A stretch of 57,234 nt of DNA from Verrucomicrobium sp. BvORR034 (GCF_000739635.1 NZ_BATQ01000146.1:1-57234), one strand, 5' to 3'; counted from the stretch's first letter, positions 17,943 to 26,878 are shown. The notes: generated from the letters alone by a model not told the origin. Numbers and translations: made by a program.

Positions 17943-18137
17943 GCCGACTAAAGTCGGTACTCCAACCCTCTCCGTTCCCGCCAGCAGGGTTGGAGCACCG
18001 CGTTTACGCGGTCAGGATACCTCCACGCAGCGCCCCCTCCCTGTCTACAACTTACCTCGAACCCCAAACTGACGCACTGACGCACTGACGCACTGACGCA
18101 CTGACGCACTGACGCACTGACGCACTGACGCACTGAC
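17943..18137. repeat. Mosaic dispersed repeat, copy C with eight GACGCACT units
   Basis: The same order as copy A: hairpin CCGACT-AA-AGTCGG, TACTCCAACCCTCTCCGTTC, CCAGCAGGGTTGGAG, CCGCGTTTACGCGG, then TTACCTCGAACCCCAAACT and eight perfect GACGCACT units at 18071-18134. It lies between the NTF2/DUF4241 gene and the zinc-ribbon gene and fills most of that gap. Unlike copy A, its array end is not next to a stop codon. Confidence 0.92.
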
Positions 18138-18184
18138 ACCCAAAATCCCCTTTCCACACCCGCCCCCCCATCTACCCTGCCCCC

Positions 18185-18724
18185 GTGGAAACGGTCGCCC
18201 TGCGCTGCAATCACTGTGGAGCCCCTCTCGAAGTCGGCCCCGCCACCCGGTTTGTCACCTGCCAGTTCTGCCACAGCCAGCTCGCGGTGAAACACAGCGG
18301 CTCGGCCGCCTACACGGAGGTCATTGAGCAGATCGCAGCGGCGACCAGCCAGATGGCGGGAAACCTGAAGGTGATCGAACTCCAGAACGAGCTGGAGCGC
18401 CTCGATCGCGAATGGACTGACCACCGGGAAACCTTCTATGTCTCAGGAAAAAACGGCCACCGCAGCCCACCCAGCCCCGCGGGAGCCGTGATCGGGGCGG
18501 TGATCGGCATCCCGTTTCTGATTTTTTGGATCAGCACGGCCAGTTCCATGGGGGCTCCGGCAGTGTTCCCCATCTTCGGACTGGTGGTGGCAGGTTTGAT
18601 TGCTTATCAACTCTTCTCCAACTTCCAGAAAGCCGAAGGAATGGAATCCGCGAAAGCGGAATACCAGGCCCAGCGAGACCGTCTGCTCCGCCAGATTGCT
18701 GAAGCACGGCAAGGCCAGGCATAA
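18185..18724 (+). CDS. Zinc-ribbon membrane protein, function unknown
   Basis: 179 residues starting with GTG at 18185. The N-terminus holds a zinc-ribbon: CNHCGAPL and CQFCHSQL give two CxxC pairs. Residues about 45-80 form a charged helix (EVIEQIAAATS...LQNELERLDREW), followed by two hydrophobic segments near residues 100-140 (AVIGAVIGIPFLIFWI and VFPIFGLVVAGLIAYQLF) and a C-terminal amphipathic helix. This is a common layout for small bacterial membrane proteins of unknown role. It is co-directional with the protease-like gene 127 bases downstream. A second short zinc-ribbon membrane protein sits at 55307. Confidence 0.75.
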   Translation: METVALRCNHCGAPLEVGPATRFVTCQFCHSQLAVKHSGSAAYTEVIEQIAAATSQMAGNLKVIELQNELERLDREWTDHRETFYVSGKNGHRSPPSPAGAVIGAVIGIPFLIFWISTASSMGAPAVFPIFGLVVAGLIAYQLFSNFQKAEGMESAKAEYQAQRDRLLRQIAEARQGQA

Positions 18725-18851
18725 GAATGCCCCCGGCCGGAACGTTGATCTCTGCTGCCTCTATGAGTTTCCGGGGTTAATTCCAAACCAGATCTCGCGG
18801 GGGGAAATTTCCCTGTCCACCCTGCGCGAAACTTGCTACACCTTCCTCATC

Positions 18852-21071
18852 ATGCGCCCGTTGCTTTTCACCGCGCTGTGGCTGGCCCTCGGCAGCGGCC
18901 TCGTCTTGGCCAAGCCCAAGCCCAAGGCTGACTCGGCCGCAGGCTCCCACGCCCATTCCGTGGAGGAGCTCACCGTGGCGGCCCGCCCCTCATTGGTCAC
19001 CGTCACCCAGATCGGCCGCGGAGGCAGTCAGGAGGCGCTCGGCACAGGGTTCATCATCAGCTCGGACGGACTCATCGCCACGAATCTGCATGTCATTGGG
19101 AACGCCCGCCGCATCAAGGTGCAGCTCTCCGATGGCTCCATGCACGACGTCACCGAAATACATGCCACCGACCCCACGCTGGACCTCGCCATCATCCGCA
19201 TCGGCAAGAAAGACCTCACGGCGCTGCCCTTGGGCGACTCCGACTCGGTCAAACAAGGCCAGCCAGTGGTCGCACTGGGCAATCCCCAAGGGCTGGAATT
19301 CAGCGTGGTAGAGGGGGTGATCTCCGCCCTCCGGGAAGTGGAAGGATCCAACATGATCCAGATCGCGATCCCAATCGAAGAGGGCAACAGCGGCGGCCCC
19401 CTGCTCAACCTCAAAGGGGAGGTTCAGGGCGTGATCACGCTGAAGAGCGCGGTCACGAACAATCTCGGCTTTGCCCATGCAGTGAATGACCTGCGGCTCC
19501 TTCTGGAAAAGCCCAACCCCATCCCCATGCAGCGCTGGCTCACCATCGGCCGCCTGGACGACCGGCTGTGGGAACCCCTGCAAGGAGCCAGCTGGACCCA
19601 GCACGCAGGCGTCATCCAGGTGGACGGATCCGGTGAAGGGTTCGGCGGCCGCTCCCTGTGCCTCAGCAAGGAGAATCCGCCCGCCATGCCGTTCGAGGCC
19701 AGCGTGACCGTGAAGCTGGACGAAGAGAGCGGGGCGGCAGGATTGAGCTTCTGCGCAGACGGCAAGGATGTGCACTACGGCTTCTACCCCAGCGCTGGAA
19801 AACTGCGACTCACGCGTTTCAACGGACCCGATGTCTTCTCATGGTCCATTCTCAGCGATGCCCCCAGCTCCGCCTACCGTTCGGGAGACTGGAACACCCT
19901 CCGGGTGCGAGTGGATGAGAACAAGATCCAGTGCTTCGTGAACGACACCCTGGTGACGGAGCAGCAGGACTCCGGGCTGCGCGGTGGCCGGGTGGGCCTT
20001 TGCAAGTTCCGCCAGACCAAGGCCTACTTTAAACACTTCCAGGCAGGGGAGAAGGTTTCCCACAGCCAGATCTCCGACCAACTTGCCTTGCAGCTCAACG
20101 CCGAGCTCACCGACTACCTGGCGCACAAGGGTCCCAAGGACAAGACGATGGAGAAACTCCTCGCCGAGCCTGCAGCTTCCCGCAGTCTGCTGGAGCAGCG
20201 CGCCAAGACGCTGGAGGAACAGGCCGCCACTCTGCGCAAGCTTGGGCGGGAAGTCCACCGCCGCAATACCGCGGAAGAACTGGTGAAAGTGCTGCAACGC
20301 CCCGCCGACCAGACCGAACTGATGCGGGCCGCCCTGCTCGTGGCGAGACACGACAATGCCGAACTGGACACAGACGCCTACTTGCGAGCCGTGGAGCGCA
20401 TGGCCAACGAGTTGAAGAAAGATCCCGAGATCACCTCCGGCTCCACCTCCAAGGCTGCGGCCCGCCTCGCACACTACCTCTTCAAGGAAAACGGTTTCCA
20501 CGGGTCTCGCAGCGATGCCATCGACGACCTCTCCAACAGCTACCTCAACCAGGTGCTGGACGACCGTGAAGGCATCCCCATCACGCTCTCCATCGTTTTC
20601 CTCGAACTCTGCCGCCAGCTTGGCCTCAAGGACGTCTACGGCGTCTCCCTCCCCGGACGGTTCATGGTCGCCTACCGCGAGCAGTTTGGCGGCGAGAAGG
20701 TGGAGACCTACATCGACGTCTTCGACGGAGGTAAATTCCTCCAACCCTCCGAGGCCGAGCGTTTCATCATTCAGACCACGGGACAGGTGGTAAGCGAAGC
20801 CCAGCGGGAGCCTGCCACACCACGGGCGATGATCCTGCGACTGCTCTACAACCTGACCAGCTTCTCCAAGAAACCGGAGCTGTCTCTGCCCTATCTGGAT
20901 CTGATCCTGGCCCTGGAGCCAGACTCTCCCGGTGAACGTCTGAACCGCGCCTTCACCCGCATGAAGACCGGCGACAGCCCCGGAGCCAAAGAGGACCTCA
21001 AGAAGCTGCTGGAAACCGCGCCGGCAGGACTGGATCTGCAGCGCATTGATGCGTTGTATCAGTCGTTGTGA
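18852..21071 (+). CDS. Secreted trypsin-like protease fused to LamG-like and SirB1 transglutaminase-like domains
   Basis: 739 residues from ATG 18852, which begins a signal peptide (MRPLLFTALWLALGSGLVLA); the frame is open further upstream without such a signal. Residues about 35-215 are an HtrA/DegP-type S1C protease with the full triad: His near 79 (TNLHVIG), Asp near 110 (TLDLAII) and Ser near 180 (EGNSGGPLL). Residues about 225-400 resemble a concanavalin/LamG-like sheet (VHYGFYPSAGKLRL). Residues about 530-690 match the SirB1 transglutaminase-like family (GIPITLSIVFLELCRQLGL, SLPGRFMVAY). TPR-like helices end the chain (YLDLILALEPDSPGERLNRA). No PDZ domain is visible, unlike ordinary HtrA. 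A periplasmic quality-control or processing role is inferred. Confidence 0.86.
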   Translation: MRPLLFTALWLALGSGLVLAKPKPKADSAAGSHAHSVEELTVAARPSLVTVTQIGRGGSQEALGTGFIISSDGLIATNLHVIGNARRIKVQLSDGSMHDVTEIHATDPTLDLAIIRIGKKDLTALPLGDSDSVKQGQPVVALGNPQGLEFSVVEGVISALREVEGSNMIQIAIPIEEGNSGGPLLNLKGEVQGVITLKSAVTNNLGFAHAVNDLRLLLEKPNPIPMQRWLTIGRLDDRLWEPLQGASWTQHAGVIQVDGSGEGFGGRSLCLSKENPPAMPFEASVTVKLDEESGAAGLSFCADGKDVHYGFYPSAGKLRLTRFNGPDVFSWSILSDAPSSAYRSGDWNTLRVRVDENKIQCFVNDTLVTEQQDSGLRGGRVGLCKFRQTKAYFKHFQAGEKVSHSQISDQLALQLNAELTDYLAHKGPKDKTMEKLLAEPAASRSLLEQRAKTLEEQAATLRKLGREVHRRNTAEELVKVLQRPADQTELMRAALLVARHDNAELDTDAYLRAVERMANELKKDPEITSGSTSKAAARLAHYLFKENGFHGSRSDAIDDLSNSYLNQVLDDREGIPITLSIVFLELCRQLGLKDVYGVSLPGRFMVAYREQFGGEKVETYIDVFDGGKFLQPSEAERFIIQTTGQVVSEAQREPATPRAMILRLLYNLTSFSKKPELSLPYLDLILALEPDSPGERLNRAFTRMKTGDSPGAKEDLKKLLETAPAGLDLQRIDALYQSL

Positions 21072-21103
21072 GGGAGAGAACGTGGGGAGCGAAGGATTGC
21101 GCC

Positions 21104-21268
21104 CCAAGGAGCGGCGGTTTGTGCTTGCACAACCGCCGGACGTGGCCGGAGGAAGCTTGCCCACAAGCCAACCTGCAGCGATGAGGCCTCATACGGTGGA
21201 TTGAATTTGGCGGACAATTGCTCCGCTACTCCTCGGCGGTTGTGCAAGCACAAACCGCCGCTCCTTGG
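21104..21268. repeat. Pair of 35-bp inverted repeats around a 95-bp spacer
   Basis: Bases 21104-21138 (starting CCAAGGAGCGGCGGTTTGTG) recur as the exact reverse complement at 21234-21268. Each arm is itself nearly palindromic (CGGCGGTT...AACCGCCG), so the segment can form two small hairpins or one large cruciform. It lies between the convergent protease-fusion and lipoprotein genes, so it may end transcription from both sides. No T tract follows. Confidence 0.88.
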
Positions 21269-21345
21269 ACAATCGGATCTGCCGAACCGTAATCGCCAGA
21301 CACCTGAACCGGCTGATGCCTGTGACTACTTTGGATCACATAGGA

Positions 21346-21966
21346 TCACTTCGCCCCCTCAGCCGGCAGTTCCATGTACTTCGGCCGTTTCAACATCTTC
21401 GTCAGCGTCATGCCATCAGAAAACTCCACCTCGGCAATCCGCCAGGCTCCGTTCTCCTGCACCATCACCACCTCCTCCTTGCCCTGGTCATAACTCTTCC
21501 CATCGGCCCTGGACGTAAACTTCACCTCAAACCGCGCTTTATTCTCGTCCTTATCTTTGTCCTTCCCCGCCGCCTCCGTCACCGTCGCACTCATCTCACC
21601 CTCCATCGTGGCGCTGATGAAATAACCTGAATCGGCAAACAGCGGCTTCTCTATCGTGGCGGGGTCGCCCTTGGCGGCAGCGAAGCCTTCCAGATAGGCC
21701 TTGCCGCGGGCCTTTTCCACTTCCAGGAGATGGGCCAGCTCCAGAGTGCACCAGGCTTTGATAATTGTCAGGTCGGCACCATCCCCCTTCGAAAGGCGGC
21801 CCAGCTCCTCCTTCATGAACGTCTCCAGCCGCGTCTTGGCCTCGGCCGCCGGTGCCGTATTGCTGACGTTGTATTTCACCTCAAACTGGCTGTTGCAGCC
21901 CACCGTGCCCAGAGAGGCCACTGCAACAAGACCGGCGAAAACCAAGGGAGAAAAAGAACGCTTCAT
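21346..21966 (-). CDS. Lipoprotein, function unknown (last gene of the MoxR/VWA run)
   Basis: 206 residues with a lipoprotein signal peptide (MKRSFSPLVFAGLVAVASLG, lipobox GTVGC, Cys at residue 24). The mature chain is helical at first (AEAKTRLETFMKEELGRL) and then strand-rich, with a Lys/Asp linker (KDKDKDENKAR). I recognise no domain. The last strands (NGAWRIAEVEFSDGMTLTKML) resemble small NTF2-like or DUF4878-like folds, but this is weak. It follows the VWA gene by 56 bases on the same strand and is probably the end of that operon, so a periplasmic accessory role is inferred. Confidence 0.72.
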   Translation of the reverse strand: MKRSFSPLVFAGLVAVASLGTVGCNSQFEVKYNVSNTAPAAEAKTRLETFMKEELGRLSKGDGADLTIIKAWCTLELAHLLEVEKARGKAYLEGFAAAKGDPATIEKPLFADSGYFISATMEGEMSATVTEAAGKDKDKDENKARFEVKFTSRADGKSYDQGKEEVVMVQENGAWRIAEVEFSDGMTLTKMLKRPKYMELPAEGAK

Positions 21967-22022
21967 GGTGACCGCAGCTTACAGGCATGCGTGGCAAAAC
22001 ACAATTCCTTGCGCCCGACACT

Positions 22023-24587
22023 TCAAGCCACGGCCTCGGGCGCCTGCTTGTCTGCCCGCTTGAACCATCCCGCTCCCCATCCGGTCCGGGTCTGCCACGC
22101 CTCCAGCAGCAGGACCAGCACGAGGGCCACCGCCAGCCACCTTCTAAAATCCTTCCACGCCGGCGGGCGCGGAGCATTCCACACATCGCTCAGATCCACC
22201 CGCTCCGCTCCGCCACTGCGGGAGCTTACGGACTTCAGTTCATCAAGCCGTTTGCGATCAAAGCTCCATTCGGGGTTCGTGACGGCATTCACCGGTCCGA
22301 ACGCGAAGGCAGCATCGCCAATCTTCACCGCCCCACGCAGATAAGTCCCCGGCACCAACTCCACCGTCGCGCGATAGTGCCCCGGTGCCAGGCGCTCCCA
22401 CTCCGCCGGTGCCGCCTGGATGTTATCCCCTTGAACCAGGACCAGCTCTGGAGCATGCGCGGCGATGCGCTGGTTCCAGCTCTCGTCGTAGAACAGATCG
22501 GCCCTCAGCTTGCTGCCTTCCAGAGCCGTGCGCAGGCCCACGCCCGGCGGCACAGTCTCCCCCATCAACCAGCGGGCCAGACTCTGGGCAAAACCTCCGT
22601 AGCCCTGCCAGCTCCGCGTCGTGGCGGAGAAATCACCCCCTAGAGGAAACGACACCGTAGCCACCCTCCCAGCTCCACGCTGCCAGAAGGCGACCAGCGG
22701 TGCAGCGTACTCGTCCCCACTCACAGCGGCCTGGGTGGCCCCTGGCCGCAGGTAGCTCAAGTTGTAGCCGTCCACCTTGGGCAGCCACTCCAGATTACCC
22801 GAGGCCATCTCCATCCAACCGGGTGTGCCCTTGAGGGCAATAGGCTCCTCGATGAAGGCAGAGCGGGCCACCGCCACGGTCTCTTGGGCAAAGAGAGCCG
22901 GCAGCTCCTTGGGATCTGAGTTGAAGAAGATGCGCCCATTGCCACGCAGCGCCACATCCTTCAGGAAATCGGCGTCGCTGTCTTTTTCCGTGCCCAGACC
23001 GATGACGCTCACCGTCCCCTTCTCCTTGCTCATCTTCTCCAGCAGGGCCTTGTATTCGCCGGGCTCCTCAGCATCTGCCGCATCCGCGAACAGGATGATG
23101 TGGCGCTGCCCCACCTTCGCCTTTTCCAGCTCAGCCCAGGCCCGCTTCAGTCCCTGGTAAACATAGATGCCCCCACCGGTGCTCTCCACGCGGCGCACGG
23201 CATTCTGGAGCGTGCCTCGATTGCTCCCCACCGCCACCAGCGGGCACACCTCATGCGGCTCACTGTCCACGGCATAGACACACGCCATATCGTTGTCGCC
23301 CAGCAGTGCGATGCCCCGTGCCGCGCCTTCGTTGGCCAGTTGCATCTTCACCAGGGAGGTGCCCGGTGCCGTCATCGACATGCTGCCAGAGCGGTCCATG
23401 ACAATGGCCATAGCCACCGCCAGCTTCCGGTGCTCCTGTTTCAACTCCATGCTCACCGGGAGCAGCGGCTCCACCGGGGATCCAAAATAGCCACCCGCAG
23501 CGAAGCTGTGCTTGCCGCCGATCATCGCCAGACCACCGCCCTGATGGTTGACAAAGAAATCCAGGGCCTTGGTGAACCGAGGATCCAGGCGGTAGGCGGG
23601 CACGTTGTTGAGCACCACCACCTTGGTCCCGGTGAGCGTGCCCACATTGAGCAGCCCCAGATCGGTGATGGCTTCAACCTCGAACCCCTGGGCCCGGAGT
23701 GCCTGGGCCAGAGGGTCATTCTCATAGGCAGTCGCCAGCACCACGCGCGGGCCGCCCTGCACCTCCACCCACTGGGAGGCCGCATTGTTTCCTGCTACCG
23801 CATCATCCGCCGCCATGAGCCGGGCCTCGTAGTGGAAGGCCCCTGCCACGCCGAGACGATCGGTGAAGCGGAGACGACCCACACCATTGATGACCTCCAC
23901 ATCCCTCCGGCCAATGCTCTGGCCGTTCCGGGTCAGCTCCACCGGGATCTTGCCATCGCGATCCCCCAGCACCACCACCTCAGCCAGGAAGGCCTCACGC
24001 AACTGGACGCGACGGGGCAGGGCCAGCGCGGCAATGCGCCAGTCCCCCACGGTGCTCTGGGCCGCGAGGCGGTAGTCCAGCGGCACCCCCTGCTCACGCA
24101 GGCGTTCAGCCAAGCCGTCGAGAGGCTCCGTACTGAAGCCGTCGGTCAGCACCAGCAGGCGGCTCGCCCGGCTCTCAGGGATCTGCGCCAGGGTATAGGA
24201 AGCTGCCGACTTCAGCCGCGTGGCCCCGCGAGGGCCCGCATACTGGGTGCCGGAGCCCGCACGGATCTGCGCTCCACGAGTCACCGCCTCCCCTGCAAAG
24301 TCCACGAAGTGGAGCCGGTCAGACGGACGACGCGACTTCTCCAAAATAGTCTCCCACTCCGAGATTCTAGGGCCCAACAGATCACCAGCCGACTCGGACT
24401 GATCCACCAGCACCCAGAGGTCCAGCGCATCACTCTGCTTGCGCACCTGAGGCTGCACCAGCAGGGCGGTCACCACCAGGAGACAAAGCGCACGCAACGG
24501 TCGCGCCAGCTTCAGTCCACGCCAGAACCACCCCGCCACAGCCAGCACGGGGATGAGAAGCAACCATTCAGGGGAAAGAAGACGCAT
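22023..24587 (-). CDS. Membrane VWA-domain protein with glutamine amidotransferase-like domain
   Basis: 854 residues. Two N-terminal membrane helices (EWLLLIPVLAVAGWFWRG and LRALCLLVVTALLV) are followed by a VWA-like strand with a DxSxS metal site (LVDQSESAGD, about residue 57). A GATase1-like region lies at about 300-370 (VVVLNNVPAYRLDP, GGGLAMIGGKHSFAAGGY). A second VWA domain begins near residue 397 (AIVMDRSGSMSM, DxSxS) and carries ILFADAADAEEP. One C-terminal membrane helix (WLAVALVLVLLLEAW) ends the protein. This matches the large BatA/YegL-like membrane proteins found with MoxR ATPases. The gene starts 35 bases after the 600-residue BatA-like gene. Its role is probably as an envelope scaffold using metal-dependent adhesion. 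Confidence 0.84.
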   Translation of the reverse strand: MRLLSPEWLLLIPVLAVAGWFWRGLKLARPLRALCLLVVTALLVQPQVRKQSDALDLWVLVDQSESAGDLLGPRISEWETILEKSRRPSDRLHFVDFAGEAVTRGAQIRAGSGTQYAGPRGATRLKSAASYTLAQIPESRASRLLVLTDGFSTEPLDGLAERLREQGVPLDYRLAAQSTVGDWRIAALALPRRVQLREAFLAEVVVLGDRDGKIPVELTRNGQSIGRRDVEVINGVGRLRFTDRLGVAGAFHYEARLMAADDAVAGNNAASQWVEVQGGPRVVLATAYENDPLAQALRAQGFEVEAITDLGLLNVGTLTGTKVVVLNNVPAYRLDPRFTKALDFFVNHQGGGLAMIGGKHSFAAGGYFGSPVEPLLPVSMELKQEHRKLAVAMAIVMDRSGSMSMTAPGTSLVKMQLANEGAARGIALLGDNDMACVYAVDSEPHEVCPLVAVGSNRGTLQNAVRRVESTGGGIYVYQGLKRAWAELEKAKVGQRHIILFADAADAEEPGEYKALLEKMSKEKGTVSVIGLGTEKDSDADFLKDVALRGNGRIFFNSDPKELPALFAQETVAVARSAFIEEPIALKGTPGWMEMASGNLEWLPKVDGYNLSYLRPGATQAAVSGDEYAAPLVAFWQRGAGRVATVSFPLGGDFSATTRSWQGYGGFAQSLARWLMGETVPPGVGLRTALEGSKLRADLFYDESWNQRIAAHAPELVLVQGDNIQAAPAEWERLAPGHYRATVELVPGTYLRGAVKIGDAAFAFGPVNAVTNPEWSFDRKRLDELKSVSSRSGGAERVDLSDVWNAPRPPAWKDFRRWLAVALVLVLLLEAWQTRTGWGAGWFKRADKQAPEAVA

Positions 24588-24622
24588 GAGAAATTCAGAG
24601 TTTCAGGAAACAAACGCGCAGC

Positions 24623-26425
24623 TCAGCTTCGGACGGTGACGATGGAGCCCGCGGAAGAACGTGCCGGACCGGACCGCCAGCCCCAGGCCCCCAGCAGACA
24701 ACCCAGCACCAACAGCACCCACAGGCCCGTCAATGGGTCGGCCTCCGTTTGTTTGAGCGCCGCCTCCCAGCGCCGCGCATCCACCGTATCCAAAGGGGCG
24801 GCCTCCCGGAAATCGGCCTCGCGGGTGTCTGCAAAGTGGATCGCTCCCCGGATCATCGTCTTCCCCCCCTCCTCCAGGTCAAAGAAGCCGACTCCATCCG
24901 GGACGCGCCCAGTGAACTCCGCGCGAGTACCATCATCGCGACGCAGCGTGAGCGCAGCCGGGGCGGCCCCAGAAGCGGCCAGCGGCGCTGGCACCTCGAG
25001 ATTCTGCCCCGCCTCAAAGTTACCCGCCCAAGGTTCCCGCTTGGCCTTGCGAAGCTGCTCCACATACCGATGCAACATCACGAGCAAGGCCGGGTGCCGG
25101 GCGGCATTCGACTGGGAGAGGTCCCAGGCCAGGAGCAGGCGGCGCACCGGGGTGCCGGTGGCAGTGAGGTCGTGCCGGATCAGCGCGAGCGGGCGGCCGC
25201 CCTTCCAGAGCAAGGGTTCGTCCCGTTCCGTCAGGCCCAGCTCCATGGGACGAGGAGTCAACAGGCTCATCCAGTTGAGGTCGCGGGTGAGCGGATGGTC
25301 CTCTGCCACGGTGTAGCTGCCGTCCAGCGGCAGGTTCTCGCCTCCGCCTCCCAGAATCTGCACCGCATCCGTATTCACAGGATTGCCCAGTTCCGCCACG
25401 GTCAGGTCCGGGTTCTGCGTGACGGGGGCCACCGCCACGCCGTCCAGGGCTTGAAGCATCTTCTTCATCACCCCGCCAGGGGCCGAGCTTGCCTCAAACG
25501 CAAGATTCACCACCCGTTCCACGGGGCGCTGCAAGGGCATGCGGTCATCCCAGGTGAACTGGTCTCCGCTCAGCACCAGCGTGGCCCGATCCACGCCCGG
25601 CGGCAGCTCGCCGCCCAGTTCTCCGGTCTGCCCAGGGGCTAGAGTGAGGCTGGAACGCTTCGGTTCCGTACTGCCCTCCTGCTCAACCCACCACTGGCGG
25701 GTCTGCGGTGCTTTGCCATAGTTGCGCACCAGCACCGACCACTTCACGCCAGAGTCGGGCACTCCCGGCTTGACCAGAGTCGTCTCCACCCCGGCCCAAC
25801 CAACATTCTCGATCTCCTCTCCCGCAGAGAGCACCGCCACGCCGGCAGCCACCTCCGCTTTGCGGTCCGTCACAAAGATGACGATGCCGTGTTCTTTCAC
25901 CAAACCCGAGCCCACTTGCAGGGCTTCATCCGGCCGATGGGTGCCGAGCACGGGCTTCCAGCCGTCATACGCCTTTAGCACTCCGGCCAGCTCCGACCCG
26001 GTGTAAAGGGTGGGCTTGCGTACATCCGTCTCCAGCAGGTGCCATTCCGTCCGCGCTGCCGCCCGGCTCCAGCCCCGCAGTTTTTCTGCCAGCAGCTCAC
26101 GCGTTGGCTCCTTGAACGCCTCCATGGAGACGGAGCTGTCCAGCACCACCACCACGGTCTGGCGGGAGTCTTCCTTGATCCAGCGGGGCTCCACCAGCAG
26201 CCAGGTCAGCAAGAGGGCCGCCAGGAGCTGGAGCCAGAGAGGCACTGAGTTCCGCAGCCGCTCAAACTTCGCCCCACCCGTGCTCTCCGGCCTCACTCTT
26301 TCCAGGAGGAAGAGCGTGCTCACCCGCAGCCGCCGGGAACGCTCCTGGAGGAAATGGATGACCAACACAGCCGGGATGGCCAGGAGGGCCCAGAGGCCGG
26401 CGGGATTGGCGAGGAGCAGTCGCAT
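24623..26425 (-). CDS. BatA-like membrane VWA-domain protein
   Basis: 600 residues. The N-terminus MRLLLANPAGLWALLAIPAV with the next residues (FLQERSRRLRVSTLFLLERV) is the BatA N-terminal domain (PF07584 style), with a second helix at LWLQLLAALLLTWLLVEP. The VWA strand VVVVLDSSVSMEAF carries the DxSxS metal site near residue 93. A C-terminal helix (GLWVLLVLGCLLGAWGW) anchors the end. It is paired with the 854-residue VWA protein, as in Bat operons, where such proteins act with MoxR ATPases and DUF58 proteins. It lies 45 bases after the lipoprotein gene upstream. Confidence 0.87.
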   Translation of the reverse strand: MRLLLANPAGLWALLAIPAVLVIHFLQERSRRLRVSTLFLLERVRPESTGGAKFERLRNSVPLWLQLLAALLLTWLLVEPRWIKEDSRQTVVVVLDSSVSMEAFKEPTRELLAEKLRGWSRAAARTEWHLLETDVRKPTLYTGSELAGVLKAYDGWKPVLGTHRPDEALQVGSGLVKEHGIVIFVTDRKAEVAAGVAVLSAGEEIENVGWAGVETTLVKPGVPDSGVKWSVLVRNYGKAPQTRQWWVEQEGSTEPKRSSLTLAPGQTGELGGELPPGVDRATLVLSGDQFTWDDRMPLQRPVERVVNLAFEASSAPGGVMKKMLQALDGVAVAPVTQNPDLTVAELGNPVNTDAVQILGGGGENLPLDGSYTVAEDHPLTRDLNWMSLLTPRPMELGLTERDEPLLWKGGRPLALIRHDLTATGTPVRRLLLAWDLSQSNAARHPALLVMLHRYVEQLRKAKREPWAGNFEAGQNLEVPAPLAASGAAPAALTLRRDDGTRAEFTGRVPDGVGFFDLEEGGKTMIRGAIHFADTREADFREAAPLDTVDARRWEAALKQTEADPLTGLWVLLVLGCLLGAWGWRSGPARSSAGSIVTVRS

Positions 26426-26470
26426 GGGGGGCGGATCAGCAGTCGGTCACGAGCGTCACATCACATCACA

Positions 26471-26878
26471 TCAGGGCTTCACGGTCGGGGTCTTGTCCAG
26501 GATCTTGTCCAGCGCGGCGCGGGTGGCGTCGTCGCTGCCTTTTGTTTTCACCTCGAACTCCACCTCCTTGCTCTCGCCAGGTACCGGTCCTGTGCCTTCA
26601 TCCGTGCCTGCGGCACCCAGCTTGGCGGGGGCATTGGGAGCCGCTTCTTTCAGACGGCTGCCGCCTTCCGCAGGCTTTTCCTTCTCGCTGCCGGCTTCCT
26701 TGGTGTCTTCACCGGTGACCATGCGGTTGCGGGCCGCGCCCGCGCCAGTTGTACAACTGGGGCCGTCCTCAGCGGGTACGACAGCGCCGGTGCTGTCGCC
26801 TTGGGTTCCCGTTTTCTTGTTGCAGGAGGACAGTGCAGCGGTCAGGAGGACGGCTGCGGTGAAGTGGATCAGTTTCAT
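26471..26878 (-). CDS. Small lipoprotein within the MoxR/VWA operon
   Basis: 135 residues, signal peptide MKLIHFTAAVLLTAALSSC with lipobox LSSC and Cys at residue 19. The mature part is low complexity, rich in Gly, Glu, Lys and Thr (GTQGDSTGAVV, GSEKEKPAEGGS), with a more ordered end (DATRAALDKILDKTPTVK). No domain recognised. It sits between the DUF58 gene (112-bp gap) and the BatA-like gene (45-bp gap), which argues that it is part of that membrane complex and not a chance frame. Confidence 0.68.
   Translation of the reverse strand: MKLIHFTAAVLLTAALSSCNKKTGTQGDSTGAVVPAEDGPSCTTGAGAARNRMVTGEDTKEAGSEKEKPAEGGSRLKEAAPNAPAKLGAAGTDEGTGPVPGESKEVEFEVKTKGSDDATRAALDKILDKTPTVKP

Noticed and set aside
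23100-25316. Plus-strand open frame of 738 codons opposite the VWA genes
   Set aside because: A shadow of two clear VWA proteins. The translation is His/Arg-rich and lacks any fold or start signal.
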